A stretch of DNA of 20,222 nucleotides from JBDKVA01 sp039679375 (GTDB lineage: Bacteria; Bacillota; Clostridia; Acetivibrionales; DTU013). The stretch spans positions 1 through 20,222 of the forward strand of contig JBDKVA010000189.1 of assembly GCA_039679375.1 (NCBI GenBank). The letters are read 5' to 3'. Position numbers and translations under genes: made by a program. The notes under the pieces are model-generated. The model was not told the DNA's origin, did no database searches, and saw nothing but the letters and a program-made list of their open reading frames with translations. Positions 1 through 7,859 of the stretch are shown piece after piece; position 1 is the stretch's first letter, and every line of letters begins with the position of its first letter.

Positions 1-273
1 AATCAGAACCTTTCGGCTAAAAAATTTCCCGGGATATTTCAATATACCTGAAAATCCGGTAAAATCCCATGCTGCGGTACGAACGACACGGACGCCTGAA
101 GGTATGTCGGCAAGCATGGATTCATCCCTAAGCCCCATACCGGCCAGCTCCCTGGTAAAAACTACAGGTTCCCAGCCAAAGTTCCTCAGGTATTTAACGA
201 ACTTAACCGTACGCTGAATACCGGAGCCGCCCATTGGAGGGAACTGATAAGCAATTACAAGCACCTTCTTCAT
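1..273 (-). CDS. Glycosyltransferase family 4, N-terminal part (runs off the window)
   Basis: Only the first 91 codons are present; the gene continues beyond base 1. The product starts MKKVLVIAYQFPPMGG and continues SGIQRTVKFVKYL, then WEPVVFT. This is the typical N-terminal Rossmann strand and glycine loop of GT4 (GT-B fold) glycosyltransferases, which transfer a nucleotide-activated sugar to a growing surface glycan on the cytoplasmic face. The ATG at 271-273 is preceded by an AGAGGTTG ribosome site. It is the third gene in a minus-strand series after the GT-C enzyme and the GtrA-like protein, with a 225-bp gap before it. The donor-binding C-terminal half is outside the window, so neither donor nor acceptor can be inferred. 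Confidence 0.85.
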   Translation of the reverse strand, partial: MKKVLVIAYQFPPMGGSGIQRTVKFVKYLRNFGWEPVVFTRELAGMGLRDESMLADIPSGVRVVRTAAWDFTGFSGILKYPGKFFSRKVLI

Positions 274-498
274 AAGTAAACAACCTCTAAATTTATTTCA
301 CCTGTTTTACCGGCCGGTTTTACTGCAGGAACGGATGCTTCATGTTCTCTCCGTAAAGCCAACCGGCACAATGCAATAAATCATCTATAGATTATCATTT
401 TGAATATTTCATGTCAATTGAACCATGTGTTGAGCTATTTGCGATATACCATATTTCGTGCTCCGCAGCACAATATATTAATAGGCCGCATCCTTTTC
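274..498. other. Intergenic gap between the GtrA-like gene and the GT4 gene
   Basis: This 225-bp stretch has no convincing gene. It contains a short hairpin at 459-472 (GTGCT, loop CCGC, AGCAC) just past the stop of the GtrA-like gene, without a clear T-run on the minus strand. It also has a 10-bp palindrome ACCGGCCGGT at about 309-318. A promoter for the GT4 gene may lie here, but no convincing -35/-10 pair was found. Confidence 0.4.
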
Positions 499-954
499 TC
501 ATTTTTTCATAAAGACCCAGAACCGGTAGCCGGTAAAATTCAATGCCTGTGCAATAAGGGTTGCAAATATTTTTGAGATGTAGACGTTCAATCCAAAAAC
601 ATTTACACACAATCGAATGGCAGCAAGTGAACCAAGCAGGGATATAATATTGACAAAAACAAATTGAGAAAATTGAACCGCCAGCTTTTTATGCGCCTTT
701 TGATCGCCGAACGTCCAGACCCTGTTCAAAATAAAACTGCTGACCACGCCTGAAGAATAGCCCGCAACCTGACAGATTGCGTAATGTATCACAAACATTT
801 CGTTCAAAACAGTAAAAACCAGAAAGTCCACGCCTGTGTTGATGACTCCCACGATTGCAAAACGGATAAAGTATTTCAGATCCTTAAATTTAGTGAAATC
901 AATTTTCCCTATTTTCCCGGTCATTACCCATCCGATCCTTTCAAAATACGGCAT
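499..954 (-). CDS. GtrA-like four-TM membrane protein
   Basis: This 151-residue protein has four predicted membrane segments, starting at the FIRFAIVGVINTGVDF region. It carries the family signatures: VGVINTGVDF in the first helix, FILNRVWTF after the second, and a final segment ending in NFTGYRFWVF. GtrA-family proteins are thought to help move or present polyprenyl-linked sugars across the membrane for surface glycan modification. The first ATG directly abuts the stop of the upstream GT-C gene, which indicates translational coupling. A second ATG at 922-924 has the better ribosome site (AAAGGA, 11 nt upstream) and would give 141 residues beginning MTGKIGK. Both starts keep the whole family domain. 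The flippase-like role comes from the family, not from this sequence. Confidence 0.88.
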   Translation of the reverse strand: MPYFERIGWVMTGKIGKIDFTKFKDLKYFIRFAIVGVINTGVDFLVFTVLNEMFVIHYAICQVAGYSSGVVSSFILNRVWTFGDQKAHKKLAVQFSQFVFVNIISLLGSLAAIRLCVNVFGLNVYISKIFATLIAQALNFTGYRFWVFMKK

Positions 955-2415
955 TCACACGCCGCCGTTTATTTTATCCCGTATTTTAGCCTGTAATATA
1001 TAAATGCCATATGCGCCCAATAAAGTCAACATGCTATAATAGGCTCCCTTATATCTTGACGAAAATTCAAGGACCAGGAAAACAAGCACTGAACCCAGCA
1101 TATAAAGAGAGGCAAGCTTCAGTCCGGGAGCCGTCTCTTTTAAAATCACAATGCAAATCATCGCAGCCATAGTGCCGAAAACCATTGTCAGATTATAAAA
1201 AGAGCAAATCAATTGAAACGTTTGGGCAATATCAGCAGATTCAAATATTGTATGTTCATTCTGCCATTTTGTAACCGAGTTCGATATAAAACTTTCATCA
1301 AACCATACGGCCGCTTTGTTGACGAAATGCATAAGAATACCTGCCTTCATATTACGGTACCGCTTAAAGCCCAATTGGGCAAAATAAGACTGCAGATCGG
1401 ACGGATCATCATATTCCTCTATTTTTTCGTTGAACAAATCAGCATCATCCGTATTCCAGCTCCCTTTGCTTTCCTTGTTTGCACCGATGAACAAATTCCA
1501 CCCATAACTGGGAGAAGGTTTCTCATAGCCGCTGACGGAACTGGTCAGCTGGCCCAGAAGAAATACCACTATAGCATACGAAGCAATCATGGCAGCCGAG
1601 CGCATGACTTTTGTCCTTAAATTACTTTTGTCAAAAATAGCAAACATAATAAAAGCAGCAATGATAAATATAATGCCGGTAGGCCTGAAAAAATTGGCCA
1701 AGGCGCACATTAAACCGGAGAACGCAGCAAAAGACAGACTGATTAATCCTTTCTTCCTGTAAATATTAATAAAGAGCAGGAGCGCGGCCATGGTAAGCGC
1801 CCCATAAACAGGTTCTCCGCCGGCAAAAAGAGTGAAAAATACAATGCATGGATTTAATGCGGCCGCAAGTCCGGCAAACAGCCCAAAGCGCGGATGGACG
1901 CTTATTTCTGCAACAGCGGTAACACAGCCTGCTTCCATGACGCCTGCAGCAAGATTAACAAGCTGTGGGATCCAGGGCAAACTGCCCGAGGCCAGCCGAT
2001 ACAGTCCGGATATGAAAATAGGGTAATTGAGCGCATGAGGAAACATTCCGTAATAAATAGTCCGTTTAAAACCGCCGGAGCTTAACTTTTGCGCAACAGA
2101 AAGATAGATGCCGTAATCGCCCTGCTGTATCAAATTCAAATAATAACAGACAAGAAACCTGATTATAAAAGCAATCAGCATAATATAAACGACCCTTGTA
2201 CCGGTTTTTGCCCTTAACAGCGTATTGCGCATCATGTATGCGGCTAGAACGCAAATCATAACAAAGGCCGCATAAAATCCGGCCAGTATGATTTCCTTAT
2301 GCCTGAAGGCAGTTAAAAAAACACCGGGCAATAAAGCTGTGCAAATAGCAAAAATGCAAATTATTTCAATCCTTCGGAAGCATTTTTTAAATATGTTTAT
2401 AATCTTATTCGCCAT
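955..2415 (-). CDS. GT-C fold membrane glycosyltransferase (GT39/ArnT-like)
   Basis: This polytopic protein of about 486 residues has roughly ten hydrophobic segments. The first outer loop has an acidic motif, QQGDYGIYL, with the Asp near residue 100, as in GT-C enzymes that use polyprenyl-phosphate sugars. It is followed by YPIFISGLY and GGEPVYG. The region with YGWNLFIGANKESKGSWN resembles the soluble loop common in GT39-like enzymes. The likely role is transfer of a lipid-linked sugar to a glycan or protein on the outer face. The ATG at 2413-2415 was chosen because GAGG sits nine bases upstream; the in-frame ATG at 2428 has no ribosome site. The stop abuts the GtrA-like start, so the two are probably one transcript, and GtrA/GT-C pairs are common. 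The substrate is unknown. Confidence 0.82.
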   Translation of the reverse strand: MANKIINIFKKCFRRIEIICIFAICTALLPGVFLTAFRHKEIILAGFYAAFVMICVLAAYMMRNTLLRAKTGTRVVYIMLIAFIIRFLVCYYLNLIQQGDYGIYLSVAQKLSSGGFKRTIYYGMFPHALNYPIFISGLYRLASGSLPWIPQLVNLAAGVMEAGCVTAVAEISVHPRFGLFAGLAAALNPCIVFFTLFAGGEPVYGALTMAALLLFINIYRKKGLISLSFAAFSGLMCALANFFRPTGIIFIIAAFIMFAIFDKSNLRTKVMRSAAMIASYAIVVFLLGQLTSSVSGYEKPSPSYGWNLFIGANKESKGSWNTDDADLFNEKIEEYDDPSDLQSYFAQLGFKRYRNMKAGILMHFVNKAAVWFDESFISNSVTKWQNEHTIFESADIAQTFQLICSFYNLTMVFGTMAAMICIVILKETAPGLKLASLYMLGSVLVFLVLEFSSRYKGAYYSMLTLLGAYGIYILQAKIRDKINGGV

Positions 2416-2757
2416 AATCCTGATCCTCATTGTATATTGACGAATTTTTCAGCGTATGGTTCGCTTTTGCATTAATATTTTTTCCCGTTCTTCATAATCA
2501 CCATACATCCAATGTGGGCTACCGCCCACAACCCAACGAATATACTTGTTGCCGCGAATGTGAAACTATTTTCTTGTTTTTTATTGCAATTTCGCGGCAA
2601 TAAGTTACTAAAAGTCAATCCGCTCTACTCAGGAAGGCAAATGGAGGCTTAACTCCGCCTGACCGGGGAGTTAATTTAATTTCATCTTCATTTATTGCAG
2701 ACCAATAGAAGTTAACGTTTTACAAGGACATTGACAAGCATTGATAGGCACTGCAGC
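2416..2757. other. Intergenic region with two perfect inverted repeats
   Basis: No gene is supported in these 342 bases. Two perfect inverted repeats are visible. One is a 10-bp pair, TTGCCGCGAA at 2549-2558 and TTCGCGGCAA at 2591-2600, with a 32-nt loop. The other is an 8-bp pair, TTAACTCC at 2649-2656 and GGAGTTAA at 2667-2674, with a 10-nt loop. The second lies about 85 bases past the flippase stop on the minus strand. It is not followed by a clear T-run on that strand, so a terminator call is weak. The GT-C gene promoter must lie here or further upstream. Confidence 0.45.
2649..2674 (-). terminator. Possible hairpin terminator downstream of the flippase gene
   Basis: A perfect 8-bp stem (TTAACTCC / GGAGTTAA) with a 10-nt loop lies about 85 bp after the flippase stop, in the direction of its transcription. 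The sequence following it on the minus strand is not U-rich, so it may only be a structured 3' end or a processing site. Confidence 0.25.
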
Positions 2758-4287
2758 TTATTTCCTGCCGGATGTGAGTCTGGCGCGTATCTGTGCAAAT
2801 TCGTTTTTTATTTCACCCGTAAGGTACAGAACAAACCCGTAAGTAATCGCGCCGCAGCAAACAGAAGCGATCAGGATGATCATCGCGTTGACCTGCCACC
2901 GGATAAGCAAATGCTGCAGGCCGTATACAACAAGCCCCATGATGCCGCAGCTGAGAACGATCCTCGCAATCGATCCTGCAGGAATAACATACCCCAGGAC
3001 CCTCCTGCCTCCCAGCAAGGAAATCAGGAAGTAGATAAAATACGACAGCGCCGTTGTTACCGCCGCTGTCTTGTATCCGTATACCGGTATGAAGATCAGG
3101 TTGATGGTTATGTTCAGAACAGCACATATCAGGCTGTTAAGGAAAGGCCGGAAAGTCCTCGAGGTCAGTTCCCACGGTTTGTTGGCATATTCGGTCAGCC
3201 CCAGGAAGAACATGCCTGCCGAGACCCAGATGATTACATCGCTTCCGGAATGATACGCTTCGCCAAGCAATCCGGAGACCATGCCGGAGAGTATCCCGAG
3301 GCCGGCTGCGCATGGCAGCGCTATAAGGATATAATTCCTTATCCCCTGTGTCAGCAGTGACATAGACATCTCCCTGTCATTCTGTTTCCAGTTCTTTAAT
3401 ATATTTGGGTACACGCCTCTCATCATACCGACCATCAGAGCACTGAATACGGCCGATGCGATGGAGTAATTGGCGACATAAATCCCGTTTTGGACAGAAC
3501 CGATTTCTTTTCCCAGTGAAAGAATAATGACGTACCGGTCGGAAAGGTTCAACAGGCTCATTGCAATTCCCATGCCTGCTATGGGGATGCCATAGAAGGA
3601 CAGCTTTTTAAATGTCGTCCGGGAAAAGATCTTCAGGCTGATTATTTTGTAAAGCTTCATCTTCAGTGTAATAATCAGTATTACCGTAAAGTCGATCAGG
3701 ATACTTGATAGAATGACCGCTGCCGGCGTGGATGACCCAAGGGCGGTCAGCTTTACACCGATGGAAGCCAGTATCACCTTTGCCGTTACGGAGAAAACCG
3801 TCAGGAACAGGTTGAGCCGGATCTCCCGAATGGCTGTCAAAAAGCCTGAAAGGATCAGATTGGTGCTATAACCTGTAAACATAAAGGCAGCGGCAATCAT
3901 ATAGTACTGCAGGTTGCCGGTACCGCCGCTTCCCGCCCTGACGGCCAGAAAGCTAAGGCAGCAGGCGGCATATACAAAAAGATTCACCAAAGACCATACA
4001 CGGAACGACGTGGAAAAGAACAGCACCTTTTCCTTCGGGCTGCCGTACATGTTTATGTATCGCGTTCCCGACTGCGTCAGCCAGCTGAGGAGTATGACAT
4101 AGGCGATGTTTATGCTGACCGTCAGGTAGTTATAATCCGAATAAATCTCCGGCAGGAAAAATCGGGTATAGATCGAAATCGTGAAAATTCCCACGATTCC
4201 TTCAATCCCTTTTCCCAGCAGGTAGATCACCGTATCCTTTGCGATCCTGTTTTTTATCTGTACCAGTCCCGTTTTACCTGTATCCAC
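2758..4287 (-). CDS. Oligosaccharide flippase (Wzx-like, MOP superfamily)
   Basis: This is a polytopic protein of about 509 residues with 12-14 predicted membrane segments. It opens with the N-terminal pattern of polysaccharide flippases: NRIAKDTVIYLLGKGIEG, then TISIYTRFF. Members move undecaprenyl-linked oligosaccharide units to the outer face for polymerisation. The start is set at the GTG at 4285-4287, because GAGG lies eight bases upstream; the GTG three codons earlier overlaps that ribosome site. The gene runs in the same direction as the GT-C/GtrA/GT4 series, 342 bp ahead of it, and diverges from the secreted glycosidase gene. An extended -10 box in the upstream palindrome could drive it. 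It is clearly distinct from the SpoVB-like protein at 11626-13200. The exact cargo is unknown. Confidence 0.87.
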   Translation of the reverse strand: MDTGKTGLVQIKNRIAKDTVIYLLGKGIEGIVGIFTISIYTRFFLPEIYSDYNYLTVSINIAYVILLSWLTQSGTRYINMYGSPKEKVLFFSTSFRVWSLVNLFVYAACCLSFLAVRAGSGGTGNLQYYMIAAAFMFTGYSTNLILSGFLTAIREIRLNLFLTVFSVTAKVILASIGVKLTALGSSTPAAVILSSILIDFTVILIITLKMKLYKIISLKIFSRTTFKKLSFYGIPIAGMGIAMSLLNLSDRYVIILSLGKEIGSVQNGIYVANYSIASAVFSALMVGMMRGVYPNILKNWKQNDREMSMSLLTQGIRNYILIALPCAAGLGILSGMVSGLLGEAYHSGSDVIIWVSAGMFFLGLTEYANKPWELTSRTFRPFLNSLICAVLNITINLIFIPVYGYKTAAVTTALSYFIYFLISLLGGRRVLGYVIPAGSIARIVLSCGIMGLVVYGLQHLLIRWQVNAMIILIASVCCGAITYGFVLYLTGEIKNEFAQIRARLTSGRK

Positions 4288-4326
4288 GAAAAACACCTCA
4301 ATTGCTTTCCATTTCCCTCGAGATTT

Positions 4327-4366
4327 CCATTATACCATGATTTCCGCAGAAATCATGGTATAATGG
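4327..4366. promoter_or_regulatory. Perfect 18-bp palindrome with outward-facing extended -10 boxes
   Basis: Arms 4327-4344 and 4349-4366 are perfect reverse complements around the 4-nt loop CGCA. Each arm, read outward, contains TGGTATAAT, an extended -10 (TGnTATAAT). The minus-strand box (TATAAT at 4334-4329) lies about 42 bp before the flippase start, leaving room for a short leader with its GAGG site. The plus-strand box (4359-4364) points towards the glycosidase gene. Neither has a good -35. The palindrome is seen directly; promoter function is inferred. Confidence 0.5.
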
Positions 4367-4370
4367 CCCA

Positions 4371-4480
4371 TGCGCGTTTCGGCGCCACGCTCTTTGGCCG
4401 AAAATTTCGCGCGGGCGGCTAATTCCCGCGGAGCGGTATAATGTATCTGCATTACAGCTCGCACGCGGATACATTATACT
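4371..4480. repeat. Cluster of consecutive hairpins in the divergent intergenic region
   Basis: Three further inverted repeats follow the 18-bp palindrome. TTTCGGC (4377-4383) pairs with GCCGAAA (4397-4403), flanked by CGCG on both sides. GCGGG (4411-4415) pairs with CCCGC (4425-4429). GTATAATGTATC (4436-4447) pairs perfectly with GATACATTATAC (4468-4479). The last pair shares the core GGTATAATG or its complement with the palindrome at 4327-4366. The GC-rich middle differs from the AT-rich flanks. The whole block of about 150 bp could be a small non-autonomous palindromic element or a structured leader/regulatory region. Confidence 0.5.
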
Positions 4481-4569
4481 ATTTGCTCATGGCGCCTGCA
4501 ATAGCTTCCCAAGTCTGATTTTACCGAATTGGTTAAACATGTGTTACCAATCTGTAACCAAACGTTAAC

Positions 4570-4599
4570 TTGCCATCCGTTCACATGCCGAACTATAAT
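4570..4599 (+). promoter_or_regulatory. Sigma-A-type promoter of the secreted glycosidase gene
   Basis: TTGCCA (4570-4575) and TATAAT (4594-4599) are separated by 18 bp, close to the sigma-A consensus. Transcription would start near 4606 and give a leader of about 20 nt containing only the ribosome site AAAGGAGG (4613-4620). Just upstream, TTGGTTA (4529-4535) and TAACCAA (4555-4561) form a perfect 7-bp inverted repeat that could be an operator. Confidence 0.6.
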
Positions 4600-4625
4600 T
4601 AATGTATAGTACAAAGGAGGAAATA

Positions 4626-7583
4626 ATGAAAAACAAGTCATTGGAATCTATTTTTGGAAAAATCAACAAAGCGTTGGCAATGGTATTATTGTCTGTCATA
4701 TTGGCACTCATTCCATGTTCTGTTTTGAATGCTGCGGCTGTAGGGACGGTTCTGTCCAATTCTGTTGAAAGACAGACAATCACCTCAGGCATCATCCACA
4801 AAACGGTAAAGCGATTCACATCCGAAGGATGGTTATCGATACATATACTGCAGGTTGATCTGAAAAACCCGAATATTGGGTTTAAAGTTCTGACCAACAC
4901 TACAAATTCAACCAAACTGACCAATGTGAAAGCCCTTGCAGACGCCGGTTCAGTTATTGCTGCTGTGAATGCCAACTACTTCTACAGCGTAGGAAATGGA
5001 AATGCCAATGCATTGGGACCTGCAATTTCCGATGGTAAAATCGTCGACATATCCGACGGCTTCAATCAGGAATCGGATACTATGGCGACCTTTTCACTGG
5101 ATTCTTCCGGGATGCCGGCAATCGATTACTGGAAAACGGATCTTTCCATCACTTCACCTGAAACCGGAGCTACAGGAAACGTCTCAAGTGTTAACCGTTT
5201 AAGCAGCTATTATTTCAAGGACATCATCATACTTGACAGAAAATATGGCGAAATGTCCCTCGGGGTGTCCGAGGAATATCCCGACCTGCTTGAGATGGTC
5301 GTCTCGGATGGCGTCGTCAGTGAAATACGGATCGGGCAGCCGGCCGTGAAGATACCCGAAAATGGTTATGTCGCGGTCACAAGAGCTTCAGATACTAATT
5401 TCATCGTCCAGAATTTCAAAGTGGGCTCTCCGGTCCGGATCGATGTGAAAAGCAGCATTGACTGGCAAAATATTGATCTGGCCGTTTCCGGATCGTCTGT
5501 GATACTGAAGGATGGCATCGTACCATCCGAATTCTCCTTTAAGGATTCAAATAACAATGTTCGGAATCCGCGTACCTTGATCGGAAGTACAAAGGACGCC
5601 AAAACCCTGTATATTGTCACAGTAGATGGGCGTCAGAAAGCCAGCATCGGAATGACCCTCAAAGAGGCTGCCGACTATATGCTGGAGCTCGGTGTATATA
5701 ACGCGCTGAACCTGGACGGAGGAGGCTCGACGACCATGGTCAGCCGCCCGCTTGGAGACCATTCCCTGACACTTGCCAATACCCCCTCGGATGGCGGCAT
5801 GCGTGGGGTTACAACAGCACTGGGCATCATATCTGCCGCGCCGATATCTCAGCTGGAAGGCTTGGTTATTGACGTCGAGGACAGCAATGTTTTTGTTAAT
5901 ACCAGCCGGAAGCTTACCGTTAAAGGATATGATAAATATTTCAACCCCATAGAGATAAAGCCGGCAGATATTAAATGGAGCATGACAGGGCTCAATGGCA
6001 CAGTAAAGAAAAATGAAAAAGAGCCCTCTGCCGTATTTACACCTAAGGAAGTAGGATTGGCCAAACTGACCGCTACGATTGGAAAGGTCAAAAAAACAGT
6101 TGAAATTTATTCTCTAAGCTCACCTGTACGGTTGGAGCTTGACAGGACGTCCATTACAGCACCAATCGGAACAGAAACGCCGATTACTGTCACAGGTTAC
6201 AATATTAACGGCTATGCTGCTCTTCTCGATCCTTCCGGAGTCAGTTTCAAAACTGCCGGCATCCTGCCGCAGGGCGGTAAAAAGGCTCCTAAAATCGGGT
6301 CGGTGAATGCTCAGGGTATATTTGTCCCGGAAGAATCAGGCACCGGGTATATTGATGCAGCGGTTGGAAAGGTGCATGCCTATTGCTCTGTGAGTGTTCT
6401 GCATACAGCTTATGTCTTCAAGGATACGTTTGAAAGTGAAACTAATAGGAGCTTCACTTCATACCCGGCCGATACAGAGGGCTCATACACGATTTCAAAG
6501 GATTTTGCCTACAACAACCTGTCCTCGGCAAAGCTCTCCTACAATTTTCTCGATTTGCCGGTATCAAGGGCAGTGTACATGAATTATGCGGATAAAGGGA
6601 TTGAAGTGGATCCCGGCTACGAATATATAGGTGTCCATGCATATATACCTGCGACAAACGAAGCTGTTTCCAATGCTGCCAACCAGGTAAAGCTAGATGT
6701 TACGGACGGCAATGGGAAATCACATCTGCTCTCACTTGCCGAAAAGATGGACTGGACAGGCTGGAAATACCTCCAGGCATCCATCAGTGATCTGAAAAGC
6801 CCTGTACAAATCAACCGCCTCTACGTTGTCCGGATCGATGCGGGTGCAGCCCGCGGGGATATTTACTTTGACGAGCTTTTGATCAAAAAGAACTGGTACG
6901 ATCCCATCGATAAAAAAGCCATCCCTGCGGATACGGCGCCCAAGGATACGGCAAATGTGCCGGGCGTTAAATTCAAAGCCTCCAGCACATCATTCCGTTT
7001 CGCTTTTTTCGGCCAATCCGCCGAACCCTCAACGGACATACAAAAAACGCTCATCAAGAAAATGACTGCAAGGGTCAAGAATCTTGAAACCTACGCTGTA
7101 GCGGGAAACAGCGCCCATGCATTTACGAAAGGCCTAAAAAAGCTGTATGTTTCGGCTTATAAGGGATTCAAATCCTACACCCTGAAAAATTCGCAATTTA
7201 TTCAGCTGGATATGAACACAGGCTCAATGCGTACAAGCGGTCCTGAACAGTGGATCGAGCTGCAGAAATTGCTTGATACCACCAAGTCAAAAAATGTCTT
7301 CCTGTTCCTGGCCAAATCACCCAATGAGATGAGCGATAAGCTGGAAGCGAAGCTTTTGAAGGATATCCTCACGAATTTTAAACTGTCAAAGAGCAGAAAT
7401 GTCTGGGTATTCTACAATGGTCCGGAAAACAAGACCTATATGGAGCGCGGCGTAAGGTATGTATCTTCGTGCGGTTACAGCGTGGAAGGCCTGAACTCCA
7501 AAACGATCAGTTCGGCAAAGTATTATCAGGTCACAGTGAACGGCGGCACGGTAACATATGAATTGAAATCAATGAATAGTTGA
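4626..7583 (+). CDS. Secreted phosphodiester glycosidase (NAGPA domain) with C-terminal pseudo-metallophosphatase domain
   Basis: The product has 985 residues. A signal peptide (about 1-37) ends near SVLNAAA. Residues about 85-402 form a NAGPA/DUF2233 domain with AVNANYF (113-119) and the catalytic-region motif NLDGGGSTT (362-370). This family cleaves sugar-1-phosphodiester links such as those in phosphorylated glycans. Two Ig-like (Big-type) segments follow (about 408-495 and 500-592), then a jelly-roll, CBM-like module (about 594-757) ending YFDELLIKK. The last 200 residues follow the order of a calcineurin-like phosphatase, but the metal ligands are gone: FGQSAEP replaces GD, AGNSAHAF replaces GNHE, and FLAKSP replaces the HxPP-type strand. 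AAAGGAGG places the start at the ATG of 4626; an earlier in-frame ATG at 4602 overlaps that site. There is no visible sortase motif or SLH domain. The glycan substrate is unknown. Confidence 0.88.
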   Translation: MKNKSLESIFGKINKALAMVLLSVILALIPCSVLNAAAVGTVLSNSVERQTITSGIIHKTVKRFTSEGWLSIHILQVDLKNPNIGFKVLTNTTNSTKLTNVKALADAGSVIAAVNANYFYSVGNGNANALGPAISDGKIVDISDGFNQESDTMATFSLDSSGMPAIDYWKTDLSITSPETGATGNVSSVNRLSSYYFKDIIILDRKYGEMSLGVSEEYPDLLEMVVSDGVVSEIRIGQPAVKIPENGYVAVTRASDTNFIVQNFKVGSPVRIDVKSSIDWQNIDLAVSGSSVILKDGIVPSEFSFKDSNNNVRNPRTLIGSTKDAKTLYIVTVDGRQKASIGMTLKEAADYMLELGVYNALNLDGGGSTTMVSRPLGDHSLTLANTPSDGGMRGVTTALGIISAAPISQLEGLVIDVEDSNVFVNTSRKLTVKGYDKYFNPIEIKPADIKWSMTGLNGTVKKNEKEPSAVFTPKEVGLAKLTATIGKVKKTVEIYSLSSPVRLELDRTSITAPIGTETPITVTGYNINGYAALLDPSGVSFKTAGILPQGGKKAPKIGSVNAQGIFVPEESGTGYIDAAVGKVHAYCSVSVLHTAYVFKDTFESETNRSFTSYPADTEGSYTISKDFAYNNLSSAKLSYNFLDLPVSRAVYMNYADKGIEVDPGYEYIGVHAYIPATNEAVSNAANQVKLDVTDGNGKSHLLSLAEKMDWTGWKYLQASISDLKSPVQINRLYVVRIDAGAARGDIYFDELLIKKNWYDPIDKKAIPADTAPKDTANVPGVKFKASSTSFRFAFFGQSAEPSTDIQKTLIKKMTARVKNLETYAVAGNSAHAFTKGLKKLYVSAYKGFKSYTLKNSQFIQLDMNTGSMRTSGPEQWIELQKLLDTTKSKNVFLFLAKSPNEMSDKLEAKLLKDILTNFKLSKSRNVWVFYNGPENKTYMERGVRYVSSCGYSVEGLNSKTISSAKYYQVTVNGGTVTYELKSMNS

Positions 7584-7591
7584 TCGGATGA

Positions 7592-7664
7592 TTTACATAC
7601 ACTTTATTATATAATAATATCGTATCGATGCAGTATTCATAAGGGCGACCATTGGTCGCCCTTT
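7592..7664 (+). repeat. Promoter-plus-hairpin repeat, copy 1
   Basis: This is the first of two tandem units (period 103 bp, about 73 bp each). It contains TTTACA (7592-7597), a 17-bp spacer and TAATAT (7615-7620), then GTATCGAT-CAGTATTC, and a hairpin at 7641-7663: AAGGGCGACC, loop ATT, GGTCGCCCTT. The hairpin lies just after the glycosidase stop and could act as its terminator, although the T-run after it is only three to four bases. Hairpins built on GGGCGACCATTGGTCGCCC are, to my knowledge, dispersed in several clostridial genomes. Confidence 0.65.
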
Positions 7665-7694
7665 AATCTGCAATTTGATTCTTGATTGAGGTAA

Positions 7695-7767
7695 TTTACA
7701 TACAATTTATTTTATGATACGATTGTATCGATACAGTATTCGTAGGGACGACCATTGGTCGTCCTTA
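7695..7767 (+). repeat. Promoter-plus-hairpin repeat, copy 2
   Basis: The second unit has TTTACA (7695-7700), a 17-bp spacer and TACGAT (7718-7723), then the shared GTATCGAT-CAGTATTC block, and a hairpin at 7744-7766: AGGGACGACC, loop ATT, GGTCGTCCTT. Relative to copy 1, one G-C pair has become A-T on both arms, which keeps the stem intact. It precedes the MocR-type regulator by about 50 bp and may supply its promoter, in which case the hairpin would sit in the leader. Confidence 0.65.
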
Positions 7768-7859
7768 TTTAAGCAATCTTCTACTATTATTTTATCATTA
7801 CGAGGTGATATGCCATACTGGAGTTATTCAAGGAAATACAGCTTGACAAACACAGCGCA

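Noticed and set aside
2731..3360. Plus-strand 209-codon open frame
   Set aside because: It lies opposite the flippase gene; the translation is rich in charged and Gln/Asp residues without any motif and there is no ribosome site.
7584..7814. Possible CRISPR or simple tandem array
   Set aside because: There are only two diverged units, with palindromic hairpins and no constant-length spacers or cas genes.
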